NCBI GenBank assembly: GCA_963848085.1
Contig: CAWKCE010000004.1
Coordinates: 372,001-436,000, forward strand
Length of the DNA stretch: 64,000 bases
Reading direction: 5' to 3'
From: CAWKCE01 sp032127035
GTDB taxonomy: Bacteria; Actinomycetota; Actinomycetes; JAHEKZ01
The first letter of the stretch is position 1. Every line of letters begins with the position of its first letter. This document shows positions 16,432 to 25,573 of the stretch, one piece after another. The position numbers were made by a program, and so were the translations under genes. The notes beneath the pieces were generated by a model. The model was not told the DNA's origin. It made no database searches and saw only the letters and a program-made list of their open reading frames with translations.

Positions 16432-16931
16432 CCGACCAGCCGGCGGGGCGGCGGCGAGTCGGCGTGCTCGTCGCGGTGGCGCTCGGCGTGGTTGCCCTGG
16501 ATGTCGCGACGAAGGTCTGGGTTGTTGCCAGCCTCGCCGGGGAGCCCGCAGTCGAGGTGGTGGGCCGGTGGCTCAGGCTGACCTACGTGCGCAACCCGGG
16601 GGCCGCATTCAACCTCGGCGGCGGTCTGACCGTCGTCTTCAGCCTGGTGGCGATCGGAGTGAGTATCGCGATCATCCGGGTGGCTCCCCGGCTGGGCTCG
16701 GTGGGCTGGGCGGTGGCACTCGGCGGGATCCTCGGCGGCGCATTGGGAAACCTGATTGACCGGCTGTTCCGCGACCCCGGAGTGTTCCGCGGTTACGTCG
16801 TGGACTGGATCCAGGTGCCAAACTTCCCGGTCTTCAACGTCGCGGACTCCGCCATCGTGTGCTCAGCGGCGCTGATGGTGGTGCTGTCACTGCGCGGTAT
16901 CGGCCTTGACGGTCGACGGGTCACCGGATGA
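16428..16931 (+). CDS. lspA: Lipoprotein signal peptidase, probable CTG start
   Basis: LspA (signal peptidase II) cleaves prolipoprotein signal peptides after Lgt has lipidated the cysteine. The 167-residue form has four membrane segments and the catalytic regions YVRNPGAAFNLGG (near residue 60) and FPVFNVADSAIVCSAALM (near residue 127), including both catalytic aspartates. The best start is CTG 16428: it overlaps the upstream stop as CTGA and has GAGGAG 5 nt before it, the same coupling seen elsewhere with ATGA/GTGA. Alternatives are GTG 16395 inside the upstream gene and GTG 16464 at the edge of the first membrane segment. The stop overlaps the next gene. Confidence 0.9.
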   Translation: MTDQPAGRRRVGVLVAVALGVVALDVATKVWVVASLAGEPAVEVVGRWLRLTYVRNPGAAFNLGGGLTVVFSLVAIGVSIAIIRVAPRLGSVGWAVALGGILGGALGNLIDRLFRDPGVFRGYVVDWIQVPNFPVFNVADSAIVCSAALMVVLSLRGIGLDGRRVTG

Positions 16932-17935
16932 CACCGGGCGGCTCGAACCGCGACGGAAACGGCGCTGGGGATGTGCTCGGGGCGGGCGCTTTCCCACCGG
17001 ATCCGGTAGCGCCGGCCGGCACGACGCGGTCCTTCCCGGTGCCGGAGGGGCTCGAGGGGGAGCGGGTCGACACCGGGTTGGGTCGGCTGCTCGGCGTCTC
17101 GCGCAGCCAGGCGGCACAGCTGGTCTCTGGGGGAGCCGTGAGCCTGGACGGGGCTCCGCCGGCCAAGTCCGACCGGCTGGTCGCCGGCGCCTGGCTGGAG
17201 GTCACCCTCCCCACGGTGGAGCCCCCGCCCCCCGCGGAGCCGGTGCCCGGGATGCGCGTGGTCTACGACGACGTCGACATCGTGGTCGTCGACAAGCCGG
17301 TCGGGGTCGCGGCTCACCCCAGTCCCGGCTGGCGCGGACCGACGGTGGTCGGAGGGCTCGCGGCGGCGGGATACCGCGTGGCGACCAGCGGTGCCGCGGA
17401 GCGGCAAGGGGTCGTCCACCGGCTCGACGTCGGCACGTCCGGCCTCATGGTGGTGGCGAAGTCCGAGCGTGCGTACTCGCAGCTCAAGGCGGCATTCCGG
17501 CAGCGCGAGGTCGACAAGATCTACCACGCGCTGGTCCAGGGGCACCCAGACCCACTCCGGGGCACGGTGGACGCCCCCATCGGACGGCATCCGCGGCATG
17601 ACTGGAAGTGGGCAGTGACCGCGGACGGCAAGCCCAGCGTCACCCACTACGAGCTGGTCGAGGCCTTCCCTGCGGCGAGTGTGCTTGAGATCCACCTCGA
17701 GACCGGACGGACGCACCAGATCCGCGTCCACATGGCCGCGCTCAAGCACCCGTGCGTGGGCGACCTCACCTACGGGGCCGACCCCACGCTGGCCCGACGG
17801 CTGGGGTTGGAGCGGCAGTGGCTGCACGCCGTGCGTCTGGCATTCGTCCACCCGGGGTCCGGGCAGCGCGTGGAGTTCACCTCGGCGTACCCCGACGACC
17901 TGCAGCACGCACTGGACGAGCTCGGCTCGGTCTAG
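16928..17935 (+). CDS. RluA-family 23S rRNA pseudouridine synthase (RluD-like)
   Basis: This 335-residue protein converts uridine to pseudouridine in RNA, probably 23S rRNA as for RluD. An S4 RNA-binding domain (about residues 40-95, with GERVDTGLGRLLGVSRSQA) precedes the catalytic domain. The catalytic motif HRLDVGTSGLMVVAKSERAY contains the essential Asp near residue 165. LETGRTHQIRVHMAALKHP near residue 258 and GDLTYGADP are further family marks. The ATG overlaps the lspA stop. LspA followed by an RluD-like protein is the common bacterial pair. Confidence 0.93.
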   Translation: MTPGGSNRDGNGAGDVLGAGAFPPDPVAPAGTTRSFPVPEGLEGERVDTGLGRLLGVSRSQAAQLVSGGAVSLDGAPPAKSDRLVAGAWLEVTLPTVEPPPPAEPVPGMRVVYDDVDIVVVDKPVGVAAHPSPGWRGPTVVGGLAAAGYRVATSGAAERQGVVHRLDVGTSGLMVVAKSERAYSQLKAAFRQREVDKIYHALVQGHPDPLRGTVDAPIGRHPRHDWKWAVTADGKPSVTHYELVEAFPAASVLEIHLETGRTHQIRVHMAALKHPCVGDLTYGADPTLARRLGLERQWLHAVRLAFVHPGSGQRVEFTSAYPDDLQHALDELGSV

Positions 17936-18057
17936 CCGGGCTCATCCAGCGCCGAGTCGGACCGGCGACGGGACAGGGCGACCGCGAGGTACACCCCGGC
18001 GGCCACGGACATGAGGGGAAGGGTCAGCAGCAGCAGCTCGAGCGCGGGGATTGCCAT
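17932..18057 (-). CDS. Small single-pass membrane protein, 41 aa
   Basis: A short open frame beginning MAIPALELLLLTLPLMSVAA, then a second hydrophobic stretch GVYLAVALSRRR and a short acidic tail. It looks like one membrane helix with a basic inner end. Its stop overlaps the stop of the convergent rRNA pseudouridine synthase gene at a CTAG palindrome. It lies 24 nt after the HAAS-domain gene on the same strand, so it could be the last gene of the padR operon. No family is recognised. Confidence 0.5.
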   Translation of the reverse strand: MAIPALELLLLTLPLMSVAAGVYLAVALSRRRSDSALDEPG

Positions 18058-18081
18058 GGGTCAGCTCCGGTGAGTTGGCGG

Positions 18082-18552
18082 TCAGAGGCGAAGAAGGGGC
18101 CAGGCCAGCAACAGCCCGAAGAGCAGGAAGGTCGGAGCCACCAGAAGGGTCGCGACGGCCTTCTCGCGGTGCGTCCACTGGCGGGACAGCCAGGCGCAGA
18201 CCAGTCCGGCCGTCGGCCCGACGACCGGCAGCAGAAAGGAGCCGACGGTCAGCAGCGCGACCGAGATGACCTCCAGCGGTCCCCAGCGCGACGGCGGCGT
18301 CGGTGAGACGGTCGCCGGCCCGGCCGTGGGCAGCTCCTCGGCCGCCACGATGACGGCCGGGTCGCCGAGCCGGTCGATGGCGGTCAGGACGCCCGCCTCG
18401 GTGGCGCCCGGCGAGGAGCTGACCTCGTCGAGGTGCTCGCGAATCTGTTGCAGCAGCTCCGAGCGGCGGTCCGGCGGCAGCCCCGCCCCGGCTCGCTCCA
18501 GCCGGGACAGGTAGCTGGCCACGGCCTCGTCGCCAGTGCGGTTGTCGCTCAT
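18082..18552 (-). CDS. HAAS/DUF1700-type membrane protein paired with PadR
   Basis: The 156-residue protein starts with a soluble HAAS-like helical domain: YLSRLERAGAGLPPDRRSEL and QQIREHLDEV, then TAIDRLGDPAVIVAAEE. A Pro-rich linker leads to two or three hydrophobic segments (about residues 88-150). Such proteins are typically encoded next to PadR regulators and act as membrane partners in their systems. Here the ATG overlaps the padR stop by 4 nt, indicating a single operon. The ATG was chosen for that overlap; a longer frame upstream runs through padR. Confidence 0.82.
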   Translation of the reverse strand: MSDNRTGDEAVASYLSRLERAGAGLPPDRRSELLQQIREHLDEVSSSPGATEAGVLTAIDRLGDPAVIVAAEELPTAGPATVSPTPPSRWGPLEVISVALLTVGSFLLPVVGPTAGLVCAWLSRQWTHREKAVATLLVAPTFLLFGLLLAWPLLRL

Positions 18553-18896
18553 CGGCCCTCCTCGGTGATCAGTGTGTCCACGGCGTCGCGGAACCGGCTC
18601 CAGTCGTCGGCGAAGGCGCGTAGCGAGCGTCCGCCAGAATCGGTGATGCGGTAGTAGCGGCGGGGCGGTCCGGACTCGGACTCCCGCCACGTCGTGGTGA
18701 CCAGGCCGTCGCGTCGCAGGCGCGACAGCAGCGGGTAGACGGTGCCCTCGCTGGTCACCAAGCCGTCGACCGCGCCGAGCTCCCGAACCAGGTCCACGGC
18801 GTACCGCTCGTCGTGGCGCAACAGCGCCAGAACGCAGAACTCGATCGTCCCGCGGCGCAGTTGGGTCAACGCCGGCCGCGTATCGTCCGCATCCAT
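18549..18896 (-). CDS. PadR-family transcriptional regulator
   Basis: A 115-residue PadR protein with the winged-helix DNA-binding fold: LRRGTIEFCVLALLRHDERY, SEGTVYPLLSRLRRDGLV and PRRYYRITDSGGRSLRAF. It has the short PadR-s2-like length. It heads an operon with the HAAS-domain gene. The start at ATG 18896 gives a normal N-terminus; the longer frame upstream would overlap the divergent reductase. A -10-like TACCTT lies 7 nt before the ATG, so the mRNA is probably leaderless. Autoregulation is likely, as is usual for PadR. Confidence 0.93.
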   Translation of the reverse strand: MDADDTRPALTQLRRGTIEFCVLALLRHDERYAVDLVRELGAVDGLVTSEGTVYPLLSRLRRDGLVTTTWRESESGPPRRYYRITDSGGRSLRAFADDWSRFRDAVDTLITEEGR

Positions 18897-18903
18897 GCGA
18901 CGC

Positions 18904-18909
18904 AAGGTA
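18904..18909 (-). promoter_or_regulatory. Candidate padR -10 box (leaderless start)
   Basis: On the minus strand TACCTT ends 7 nt before the padR ATG, the spacing expected for transcription from the A of ATG. It overlaps the palindrome GGTACC (18906-18911), which might be part of an operator. The whole padR-reductase gap is only 82 bp. No clear -35 was found. Confidence 0.4.
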
Positions 18910-18978
18910 CCAGGTGGGACAAGGAAGCGGGAGGGAGTCTGCGAATGCGATGTGGGCGACGGGCGAGAGAATGTGTTC

Positions 18979-19887
18979 ATGACATCCCCAGCAGCCCCGG
19001 TGTCGGCCAGCGGAACCTTCTCCATTGGCGGCGACCTGCCCGTCCACCGGCTGGGCTATGGCGCGATGCAGCTGACCGGGGCGGGCATCTGGGGGCCGCC
19101 GGACGACCACGACCAGGCGATCCGGGTGCTGCGACGGGCAGTCGAGCTGGGCGTGGACTTCGTCGACACCGCCGACTCGTACGGGCCGGGGGTCAACGAG
19201 GAGCTGATCCGGGAGGCCCTGCACCCCTACGACGGCGTGGTGGTCGCCACGAAGGCGGGCTTGACGCGCACCGGTCCGGGACACTGGCACCCGGTCGGAC
19301 TGCCCGAGTACCTGAAGCAGCAGTGTGAGCTGTCGCTGCGTCGGCTGGGCGTCGAGGCGATCGACCTGTTCCAGCTGCACCGCATCGACGCCCGCTTCCC
19401 GCTGGCCGAGCAGGTCGGTGCGCTTCGGGAGCTGCAGGAGGCGGGCAAGGTCCGGCACATCGGGCTGTCCGAGGTGACCGTGTCGCAGCTGCGGGCCGCC
19501 CGCCAGGTGGCCACGATCACGACCGTCCAGAACCTGTTCAACCTGTCCAACCGGGCGGCCGAACCGGTTCTGGACGAATGCGAGACCTACGCCATCGGAT
19601 TCATCCCGTGGTTCCCGGTCCAGACGGGGGACTTGGCGCGCCCGGGCGGCCCACTCGACGCCGTCGCACGGCGGACCGGGTACGCCCCCGCCCAGCTGGC
19701 GCTCGCCTGGCTGCTCAGCCGCTCGTCGGTGATGCTGCCGATCCCCGGCACCGGTTCACTGGCCCACCTCGAGGAGAACTGCGCCGCCGCGGGGGTGTCG
19801 CTGGACGCCGCCACCGTCGCGGAGCTGTCCGCGGTGGCATCGGCCGGCACGGATCCGGAGGCGACGGGCACGTCGCGTCGGGACTGA
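18979..19887 (+). CDS. Aldo/keto reductase
   Basis: A 302-residue NADP(H)-dependent oxidoreductase with the (beta-alpha)8 AKR fold. Catalytic residues are visible: the Asp and Tyr of DFVDTADSYGPGVNEELI (near residue 55), Lys in VVATKAGL (near residue 90) and His in FQLHRIDARFP (near residue 135). Cofactor-binding LLPIPGTGSLAHLEEN lies near residue 255. The substrate is unknown. The gene is divergent from padR, 82 bp away, so it may be under PadR control. ATG 18979 was chosen because longer versions run into the padR promoter. Confidence 0.92.
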   Translation: MTSPAAPVSASGTFSIGGDLPVHRLGYGAMQLTGAGIWGPPDDHDQAIRVLRRAVELGVDFVDTADSYGPGVNEELIREALHPYDGVVVATKAGLTRTGPGHWHPVGLPEYLKQQCELSLRRLGVEAIDLFQLHRIDARFPLAEQVGALRELQEAGKVRHIGLSEVTVSQLRAARQVATITTVQNLFNLSNRAAEPVLDECETYAIGFIPWFPVQTGDLARPGGPLDAVARRTGYAPAQLALAWLLSRSSVMLPIPGTGSLAHLEENCAAAGVSLDAATVAELSAVASAGTDPEATGTSRRD

Positions 19888-19984
19888 CCGACCCAGCGGT
19901 TAGGCTCGGGACTCGTCCGGCCGTCTTCCCCCGGCGGGCGCCTAGCGCCGCGTGACCCGCACCGCAACCAGGGAGACCTCTCGG

Positions 19985-22900
19985 ATGGCCGACTCGTTCG
20001 TGCACCTCCACGTGCACACCGAGTACTCCATGCTGGACGGCGCCGCTCGAGTCGGCGAGCTGCTGGACGCAGCCGTGCAGCAGGGCATGCCGGCGGTGGC
20101 GATCACCGACCACGGGTACGTCTTCGGTGCCTACGACTTCTGGGCCCAGGCACGCCAACGGGGCATCAAACCCATCATCGGGGTGGAGGCGTATCTGGCC
20201 CCCGGTACGACCAGTCGGCGAGACAAGCAGCGCGTGCGCTGGGGCGGCGGAGGTCAGGACGACGTCTCCGGCGGCGGCGCCTACACCCACGCAACCCTGG
20301 TCGCCGAGACCACCGAGGGGATGCACAACCTCTTCCGGATGGCGAGCCTGGCCAGCCTCGAGGGTCAGTGGTACAAGCCGCGGATGGACCGCGAGCTGCT
20401 GCAGACCTACGCGACCGGGGTCATCGCCACCACAGGCTGCCCCTCCGGCGAGGTCCAGACGCTGCTGCGGCTCGACCGCTTCGACGACGCCCTTCAGGCG
20501 GCCAGCGACTACCGCGACATCTTCGGGGCGGGCAACTACTTCTGCGAGGTCATGGACCACGGCCTGGGAATCGAGCGGCGTTCCCGTGACGGCTTGCTGC
20601 AGCTGGCGAAGACGCTCGACCTCCCTCTGCTCGCCACCAACGACCTGCACTACACCCGTCGTGAGGACGCCGAGGCTCACGCGGCGCTGCTGTGCGTCCA
20701 GTCCGGGTCCACGCTGGCAGACCCCAACCGGTTCAAGTTCGACGCCGACGACTTCTACCTCAAGTCGGCCGCGGAGATGCGCGAGGTGTGGCGTGACCAT
20801 CCGGAGGCCTGTGACAACACGCTCCTGGTCGCCGAGCGCTGCGACGTCGCGTTCGTCGAGGACGCCAACCTCATGCCGCGTTTCCCGGTACCGGAGGGGG
20901 AGTCGGAGCAGTCCTGGTTCGTCAAGGAGGTCGAGCGAGGGCTGCAGCATCGCTTCCCGGCTGGTGTTCCGGACGAGGCCCGGAAACGGGCGGAGTATGA
21001 GGTAGGCGTCGTCCTGCAGATGGGATTCCCCGGGTACTTCCTGGTGGTGGCGGACTTCATCAACTGGGCCAAGCAGCAGGGCATCCGCGTCGGCCCTGGC
21101 CGCGGCTCTGCGGCCGGCGCGATCGTGGCCTACGTCCTGGGCATCACCGATCTGGACCCCATCAAGCACGGGTTGCTCTTCGAGCGGTTCCTCAACCCCG
21201 AGCGCGTCTCCATGCCCGACATCGACGTCGACTTCGACGAGCGCCGACGTGCCGACGTGATCCGCTACGTGACCGAGAAGTACGGCGAGGAGCGGGTCGC
21301 GCAGATCGTGACCTACGGGACCTTGAAGGCCAAGGCTGCAGTGAAGGACTCGGCCCGTGTCCTGGGCTATCCCTACGCACTCGGGGATCGCATCACCAAG
21401 GCAATGCCGGCGCCGGTCATGGGCAAGGACGTGTCTCTCACCGGGATCTTCGACCCCACGAACGAGCGGTACGGCGAGGCGGCAGAGTTCCGTCAGCTCT
21501 ACGAGTCAGAGCCCGACGTGCAACGGGTGGTCAACACCGCCCGAGGACTCGAGAACCTCAAGAGGCAGTGGGGCGTCCACGCGGCGGGCATCATCATGTC
21601 CAGCGAGCCGCTCATGGACCACGTGGCACTCCTGCGCCGTGAGCAGGACGGCGCCATCATCACGCAGTTCGACTACCCGACGTGCGATCGCCTCGGGCTG
21701 CTCAAGATGGACTTCTTGGGACTGCGCAACCTCACCGTCATGGACGACGCCCTGCGCACCATCCAGGAGAACAGCGGCGAACAGGTCGTGCTCGAGGACC
21801 TGCCGCTGGACGATCGCACGACGTACGAGCTGCTGGCGAGCGGTGACACCCTCGGGGTCTTCCAGCTCGACGGTGGCCCCATGCGAGCTCTTCTCAGGTC
21901 GATGCGCCCGGACAGCTTCGAGGACATCTCCGCGGTGCTTGCTCTCTATCGGCCCGGGCCGATGGGAGCCAACGCACACAATGACTACGCGGACCGGAAG
22001 AACGGCCGCAAGCCGGTTACTGCGATCCACCCCGAGCTGGCTGAGGCCCTTGCCGAGATCTTGGACAGCACGTATGGGGTGATCGTCTACCAGGAGCAGG
22101 TCATGGCGATCGCCCAGAAGCTCGCCGGGTACTCGCTCGGCTCCGCCGACAACCTGCGTCGCGCGATGGGGAAGAAGAAGAAGGAGGTCCTGGACAAGGA
22201 GTTCGTGCCGTTCTCTGAGGGCATGCGCGCCAACGGGTACTCCAACCACGCCATCAAGACGCTGTGGGACCTCCTCGTCCCCTTCGCCGACTACGCGTTC
22301 AACAAGGCGCACACGGCGGGATACGGGCTGGTGTCCTACTGGACCGCTTACCTGAAGGCCAACCATCCGGCCGAGTACATGGCCGCACTGCTGACCAGCG
22401 TCCGGGACGACAAGGACAAGTCCGCGCTCTACCTGCACGAGTGCCGCCGCATGGGCATCAAGGTGCTTCCGCCGGACGTCAACGAGTCCGACGCGGACTA
22501 CACCCCGCGCGGGACCGACATTCGTTTCGGCCTGGCGGCGATTCGCAACGTCGGGGACAACGTCGTTCGCGGCATCACCGGTGCCCGACGGAGCAAGGGC
22601 CGGTTCGCGGACTTCAGCGACTTCCTGGCCAAGGTGGACGCGGTCGTGTGCAACAAGCGGGTGATCGAGTCGCTGATCAAGGCTGGCGCCTTCGACTCTC
22701 TGGGTGACGCGCGTCGAGGTCTCATCGCGGTGCACGCGGAGGCGGTCGACGCAGTGCTGGAGACCAAGCGTGCAGAGGCGATCGGCCAGTTCGACCTGTT
22801 CGGGTCTTCGGACGACGAGGAGGCGGCGGGCTTCGGGGTGGAACTCACGGTGCCGGTCGGTGAGTGGGAGAAAGCCACGCTGCTCAGCCACGAGCGCGAG

Positions 22901-23503
22901 ATGCTCGGGCTCTACGTCTCCGACCATCCCCTGTTCGGCGTCGAGCACGTCCTCGCGGCCGCGACCGACTGTTCGGTCGCCGAGTTGATGGCCGACACCG
23001 AGCGCTCCGACGGCTCGACGGTGACCGTGGGCGGGCTGATCACCGGCATCCAGCGCAAGGTGACCAAGCAGGGCAACCCCTGGGCGGTCGCCACCGTGGA
23101 GGACCTCGAAGGGTCCGTCGACGTCATGTTCTTCCCGTCCGCATACCAGCCGGTCGCGACCCAGCTGGTCGAGGACACCATCGTCGTGGTCCGTGGCCGG
23201 CTGGACCGTCGTGACGACGTGACGAAGCTGGTCGCCCTGGAGATGTCGCTGCCCGACCTGGACGTCGCTGAGCGGCGAGGACCAGTGGTGGTGACTCTCC
23301 CGGTCGCCCGGTGCGTCCCGCCGGTCGTCGACCGGCTCAAGGAGGTACTGGCCGGTCACCCGGGCGTGATCGAGGTGCACCTCCAGCTCCAGGCCGCCGG
23401 CCGGACCACCGTCATGCGGCTGGACGACGGGCTGCGCGTGAACCCGTCACCGGCGCTGTTCGGGGACCTGAAGGCGCTGCTGGGGCCGGGAAGCGTGGTC
23501 TGA
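19985..23503 (+). CDS. dnaE: DNA polymerase III subunit alpha
   Basis: DnaE is the replicative polymerase catalytic subunit. The 1172-residue product starts with the PHP domain (FVHLHVHTEYSMLDGAARV, AITDHGYVFGAY). The polymerase core contains GRGSAAGAIVAYVLGITDLDP (near residue 372), where the family has GSAAGS, and MPDIDVDFDERRR with the catalytic aspartates near residue 410. A helix-hairpin-helix region and an OB-fold (VTVGGLITGIQRKVTKQGNP near residue 1015) follow. It is the DnaE1 type by length. An ATG with AGGGAGA upstream was chosen rather than an in-frame upstream start. A TAGGCT at 19901-19906 may be its -10. Confidence 0.97.
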   Translation: MADSFVHLHVHTEYSMLDGAARVGELLDAAVQQGMPAVAITDHGYVFGAYDFWAQARQRGIKPIIGVEAYLAPGTTSRRDKQRVRWGGGGQDDVSGGGAYTHATLVAETTEGMHNLFRMASLASLEGQWYKPRMDRELLQTYATGVIATTGCPSGEVQTLLRLDRFDDALQAASDYRDIFGAGNYFCEVMDHGLGIERRSRDGLLQLAKTLDLPLLATNDLHYTRREDAEAHAALLCVQSGSTLADPNRFKFDADDFYLKSAAEMREVWRDHPEACDNTLLVAERCDVAFVEDANLMPRFPVPEGESEQSWFVKEVERGLQHRFPAGVPDEARKRAEYEVGVVLQMGFPGYFLVVADFINWAKQQGIRVGPGRGSAAGAIVAYVLGITDLDPIKHGLLFERFLNPERVSMPDIDVDFDERRRADVIRYVTEKYGEERVAQIVTYGTLKAKAAVKDSARVLGYPYALGDRITKAMPAPVMGKDVSLTGIFDPTNERYGEAAEFRQLYESEPDVQRVVNTARGLENLKRQWGVHAAGIIMSSEPLMDHVALLRREQDGAIITQFDYPTCDRLGLLKMDFLGLRNLTVMDDALRTIQENSGEQVVLEDLPLDDRTTYELLASGDTLGVFQLDGGPMRALLRSMRPDSFEDISAVLALYRPGPMGANAHNDYADRKNGRKPVTAIHPELAEALAEILDSTYGVIVYQEQVMAIAQKLAGYSLGSADNLRRAMGKKKKEVLDKEFVPFSEGMRANGYSNHAIKTLWDLLVPFADYAFNKAHTAGYGLVSYWTAYLKANHPAEYMAALLTSVRDDKDKSALYLHECRRMGIKVLPPDVNESDADYTPRGTDIRFGLAAIRNVGDNVVRGITGARRSKGRFADFSDFLAKVDAVVCNKRVIESLIKAGAFDSLGDARRGLIAVHAEAVDAVLETKRAEAIGQFDLFGSSDDEEAAGFGVELTVPVGEWEKATLLSHEREMLGLYVSDHPLFGVEHVLAAATDCSVAELMADTERSDGSTVTVGGLITGIQRKVTKQGNPWAVATVEDLEGSVDVMFFPSAYQPVATQLVEDTIVVVRGRLDRRDDVTKLVALEMSLPDLDVAERRGPVVVTLPVARCVPPVVDRLKEVLAGHPGVIEVHLQLQAAGRTTVMRLDDGLRVNPSPALFGDLKALLGPGSVV

Positions 23504-23576
23504 TCGGCGTTCGGGGTTCCAGACTGACGCCCGACCGGCCGATACTCCCAAGATGTCGTCGCTCGAAGGGGAGCCG

Positions 23577-25046
23577 ATGTCCCACCCACTGGGCGCGGAG
23601 CAGGTGCTGCCCGCCCAACAGGTGGGGCCTGGCAAGGGCGCCCGTCGACTCATGGTTGGCGCCGCCGCGGTGGCCGTGGCGGGTGCTGCCGGTGCTGCCT
23701 ATGCCGTTGCGTCGTTCCTGTCCGGCGGCGGTCTGCAACCCGAGGCGCTGATGCCTGCCGACGTCGTCGCCTACGCCGACGTCGACCTCGACCCTGCGGC
23801 CGGGCAGAAGGCGAACCTCCTCAGGTTCACCTCGAACTTCTCCAGTGCCGACTCCCGGTTCGGCGACGCCGACGGGATCAGGTCGGCTCTGATCGACGCT
23901 CTCCTGGGCTCATCCGATGCGGATGCGGGCGAGGTCGAAGGCTGGCTCGGTGACCGATACTCGGTGGCGCTGCTCGCCCTCGGCGACACAGACCTGGTCG
24001 CGCGCGAGCCCCAGCTGGTCGTGGCGCTGCAGGTGACCGACGCGGCGGCGGCCGAGGCCTGGCTGGTCTCGGCGCTCGACGGTGCCGGCTCGGTTCGCCT
24101 CACCCAGGGGTACGCCCTGGTGGGGACCCAGGGGGTCGACCTCGACTCGGTCATGGCGGAGGCGGCAGCCGGGTCGCTGGCCGACTCCGAGGCGTTCCGG
24201 ACCGCCATGGCGCCGCTGGGATCCGGCTTGGCACAGGCCTATCTCGACGTTCCGGCGCTGCAGGACTGGCTGTCCGGCTTCGGGGTCGGAGGCACCACCG
24301 CGGGCCTTTCTGCCACCGGCCCGCTCGCCGCCGTGATGAAGGCGCAGCCGGACGCCCTCGAGCTGGTTGCCAGCGCGTCCGTCGGCGACCTGCCCAGCAC
24401 GATGCAGCCCACCGCGTTGTTTGCGCAGCTTCCGGACACCACCGCAGCCGCATTTGCCGTGACTGGAGCCGGTGACGCCTTGGTCAACCGCTGGGATGAG
24501 GTGCTGGCCAGCCCGGATCTCGGGGTGCCGCCCGGCGAGGTGGATCGGGAGCTGCGTCGGATCGAGCGCCGGACCGGCTTGGTTCTGCCGGACGACCTGC
24601 GGACCTTGCTGGGAGAGGATCTCGTGGTGGCGCTGGACGGATCGGACCTCGCCGTGTCACCGGACTTCGGCGTCAGAGTGACCACAGACCCGAATGACGC
24701 AGAGCGGGTGGTGTCGGCTCTCCAGCCGCAGCTGGCCGACCTGACCGGCGGGTACGGGGTGTCGGCGCGCCCGACCAGCGACGGCTGGGTCCTCGCGACC
24801 AGCCCGGGGTACTCCGACCAGCTGGCCGCGGGAGTCGGAGGACTGCTTGACCGTCCCGACGTACGGGCCACGCTCCCCGACGCCGACTCAGCGGTGGCCG
24901 CGTTCTACCTCGACTTCGCGCCACTGGCCGACCTTGCCGACGACGGTGACGTCAAAGACGCCTTGAGCGCACTGTCCGGGATCGGGATGACGGTCACCCT
25001 GACCGGCGACCAGGCCGTGACTCGCGTGCGGCTGACAGTCAACTGA
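23577..25046 (+). CDS. DUF3352-type membrane-anchored protein
   Basis: A 489-residue protein with a short basic N-terminus, one membrane segment (MVGAAAVAVAGAAGAAYAVA, about residues 25-44) and a large exported domain starting ALMPADVVAYADVDLDP. That opening and the whole layout match the DUF3352 family, of unknown function. No catalytic motif is seen. The ATG at 23577 has GAAGGGGAG upstream. ATG 23553 in the same frame is possible: it lies 6 nt after GATACT, as for a leaderless mRNA. The stop overlaps the next gene by 1 nt, so both are probably co-transcribed. Confidence 0.85.
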   Translation: MSHPLGAEQVLPAQQVGPGKGARRLMVGAAAVAVAGAAGAAYAVASFLSGGGLQPEALMPADVVAYADVDLDPAAGQKANLLRFTSNFSSADSRFGDADGIRSALIDALLGSSDADAGEVEGWLGDRYSVALLALGDTDLVAREPQLVVALQVTDAAAAEAWLVSALDGAGSVRLTQGYALVGTQGVDLDSVMAEAAAGSLADSEAFRTAMAPLGSGLAQAYLDVPALQDWLSGFGVGGTTAGLSATGPLAAVMKAQPDALELVASASVGDLPSTMQPTALFAQLPDTTAAAFAVTGAGDALVNRWDEVLASPDLGVPPGEVDRELRRIERRTGLVLPDDLRTLLGEDLVVALDGSDLAVSPDFGVRVTTDPNDAERVVSALQPQLADLTGGYGVSARPTSDGWVLATSPGYSDQLAAGVGGLLDRPDVRATLPDADSAVAAFYLDFAPLADLADDGDVKDALSALSGIGMTVTLTGDQAVTRVRLTVN

Positions 25047-25573
25047 TGCGGGGTCGTCTTCGCACCGCGTTCCGATCGGGTCTCGTCGCCCTGTCGGCAG
25101 GCCCGATCCTGGGAGTCCTGTGGTGGTGGCTGGCGCCGGCGATTCCGTTTGACGTACTCAACGGCTCGGTCTTCTCGGCACCCAACACTCCCAGCGACTG
25201 GTTTGGTGTCGACGGCTGGTTCCTTGTGGTGGGTGGCGTCCTGGGGCTGGTCGTCGGAGCGGTGGTGTTCGCCCGAAGGGGCACCCATCCGGTTTCGGCC
25301 GCACTCGGCATGACGGTTGGCTGCCTGCTGGCGGCCGGGGTCGGCTGGTGGGTGGGGCGGGCTCTGGGCCCCGCGCCACTGGAAAGCCAGTTTGCGGCGG
25401 CTGCCGCAGGCGAGCAGGTGCTCCGCCCGCTCCAGGTGCTGGCGCCTGGTGTGTTGCTGGCACCTGCGGTCGCCGCCCTGGCAGCCTTCGGTGGGCTGGT
25501 AGCCAGCGTGGGCGTGGACCACCCGGTGGTGCTACTCGAGCCGGTCAGTCCGCCCGTGACACCGACCCCGTGA
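25046..25573 (+). CDS. Polytopic membrane protein of unknown function
   Basis: A 175-residue protein with four likely membrane segments (about residues 13-33, 58-78, 88-108 and 131-155). The loop after segment one contains FDVLNGSVFSAPNTPSDWF. It resembles actinobacterial DUF2567-like membrane proteins in layout, but I am not sure of the family. Its ATG overlaps the DUF3352 stop (TGATG), which suggests a two-gene operon. The 3' end overlaps the convergent ybaK gene by 29 nt. Confidence 0.8.
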   Translation: MRGRLRTAFRSGLVALSAGPILGVLWWWLAPAIPFDVLNGSVFSAPNTPSDWFGVDGWFLVVGGVLGLVVGAVVFARRGTHPVSAALGMTVGCLLAAGVGWWVGRALGPAPLESQFAAAAAGEQVLRPLQVLAPGVLLAPAVAALAAFGGLVASVGVDHPVVLLEPVSPPVTPTP

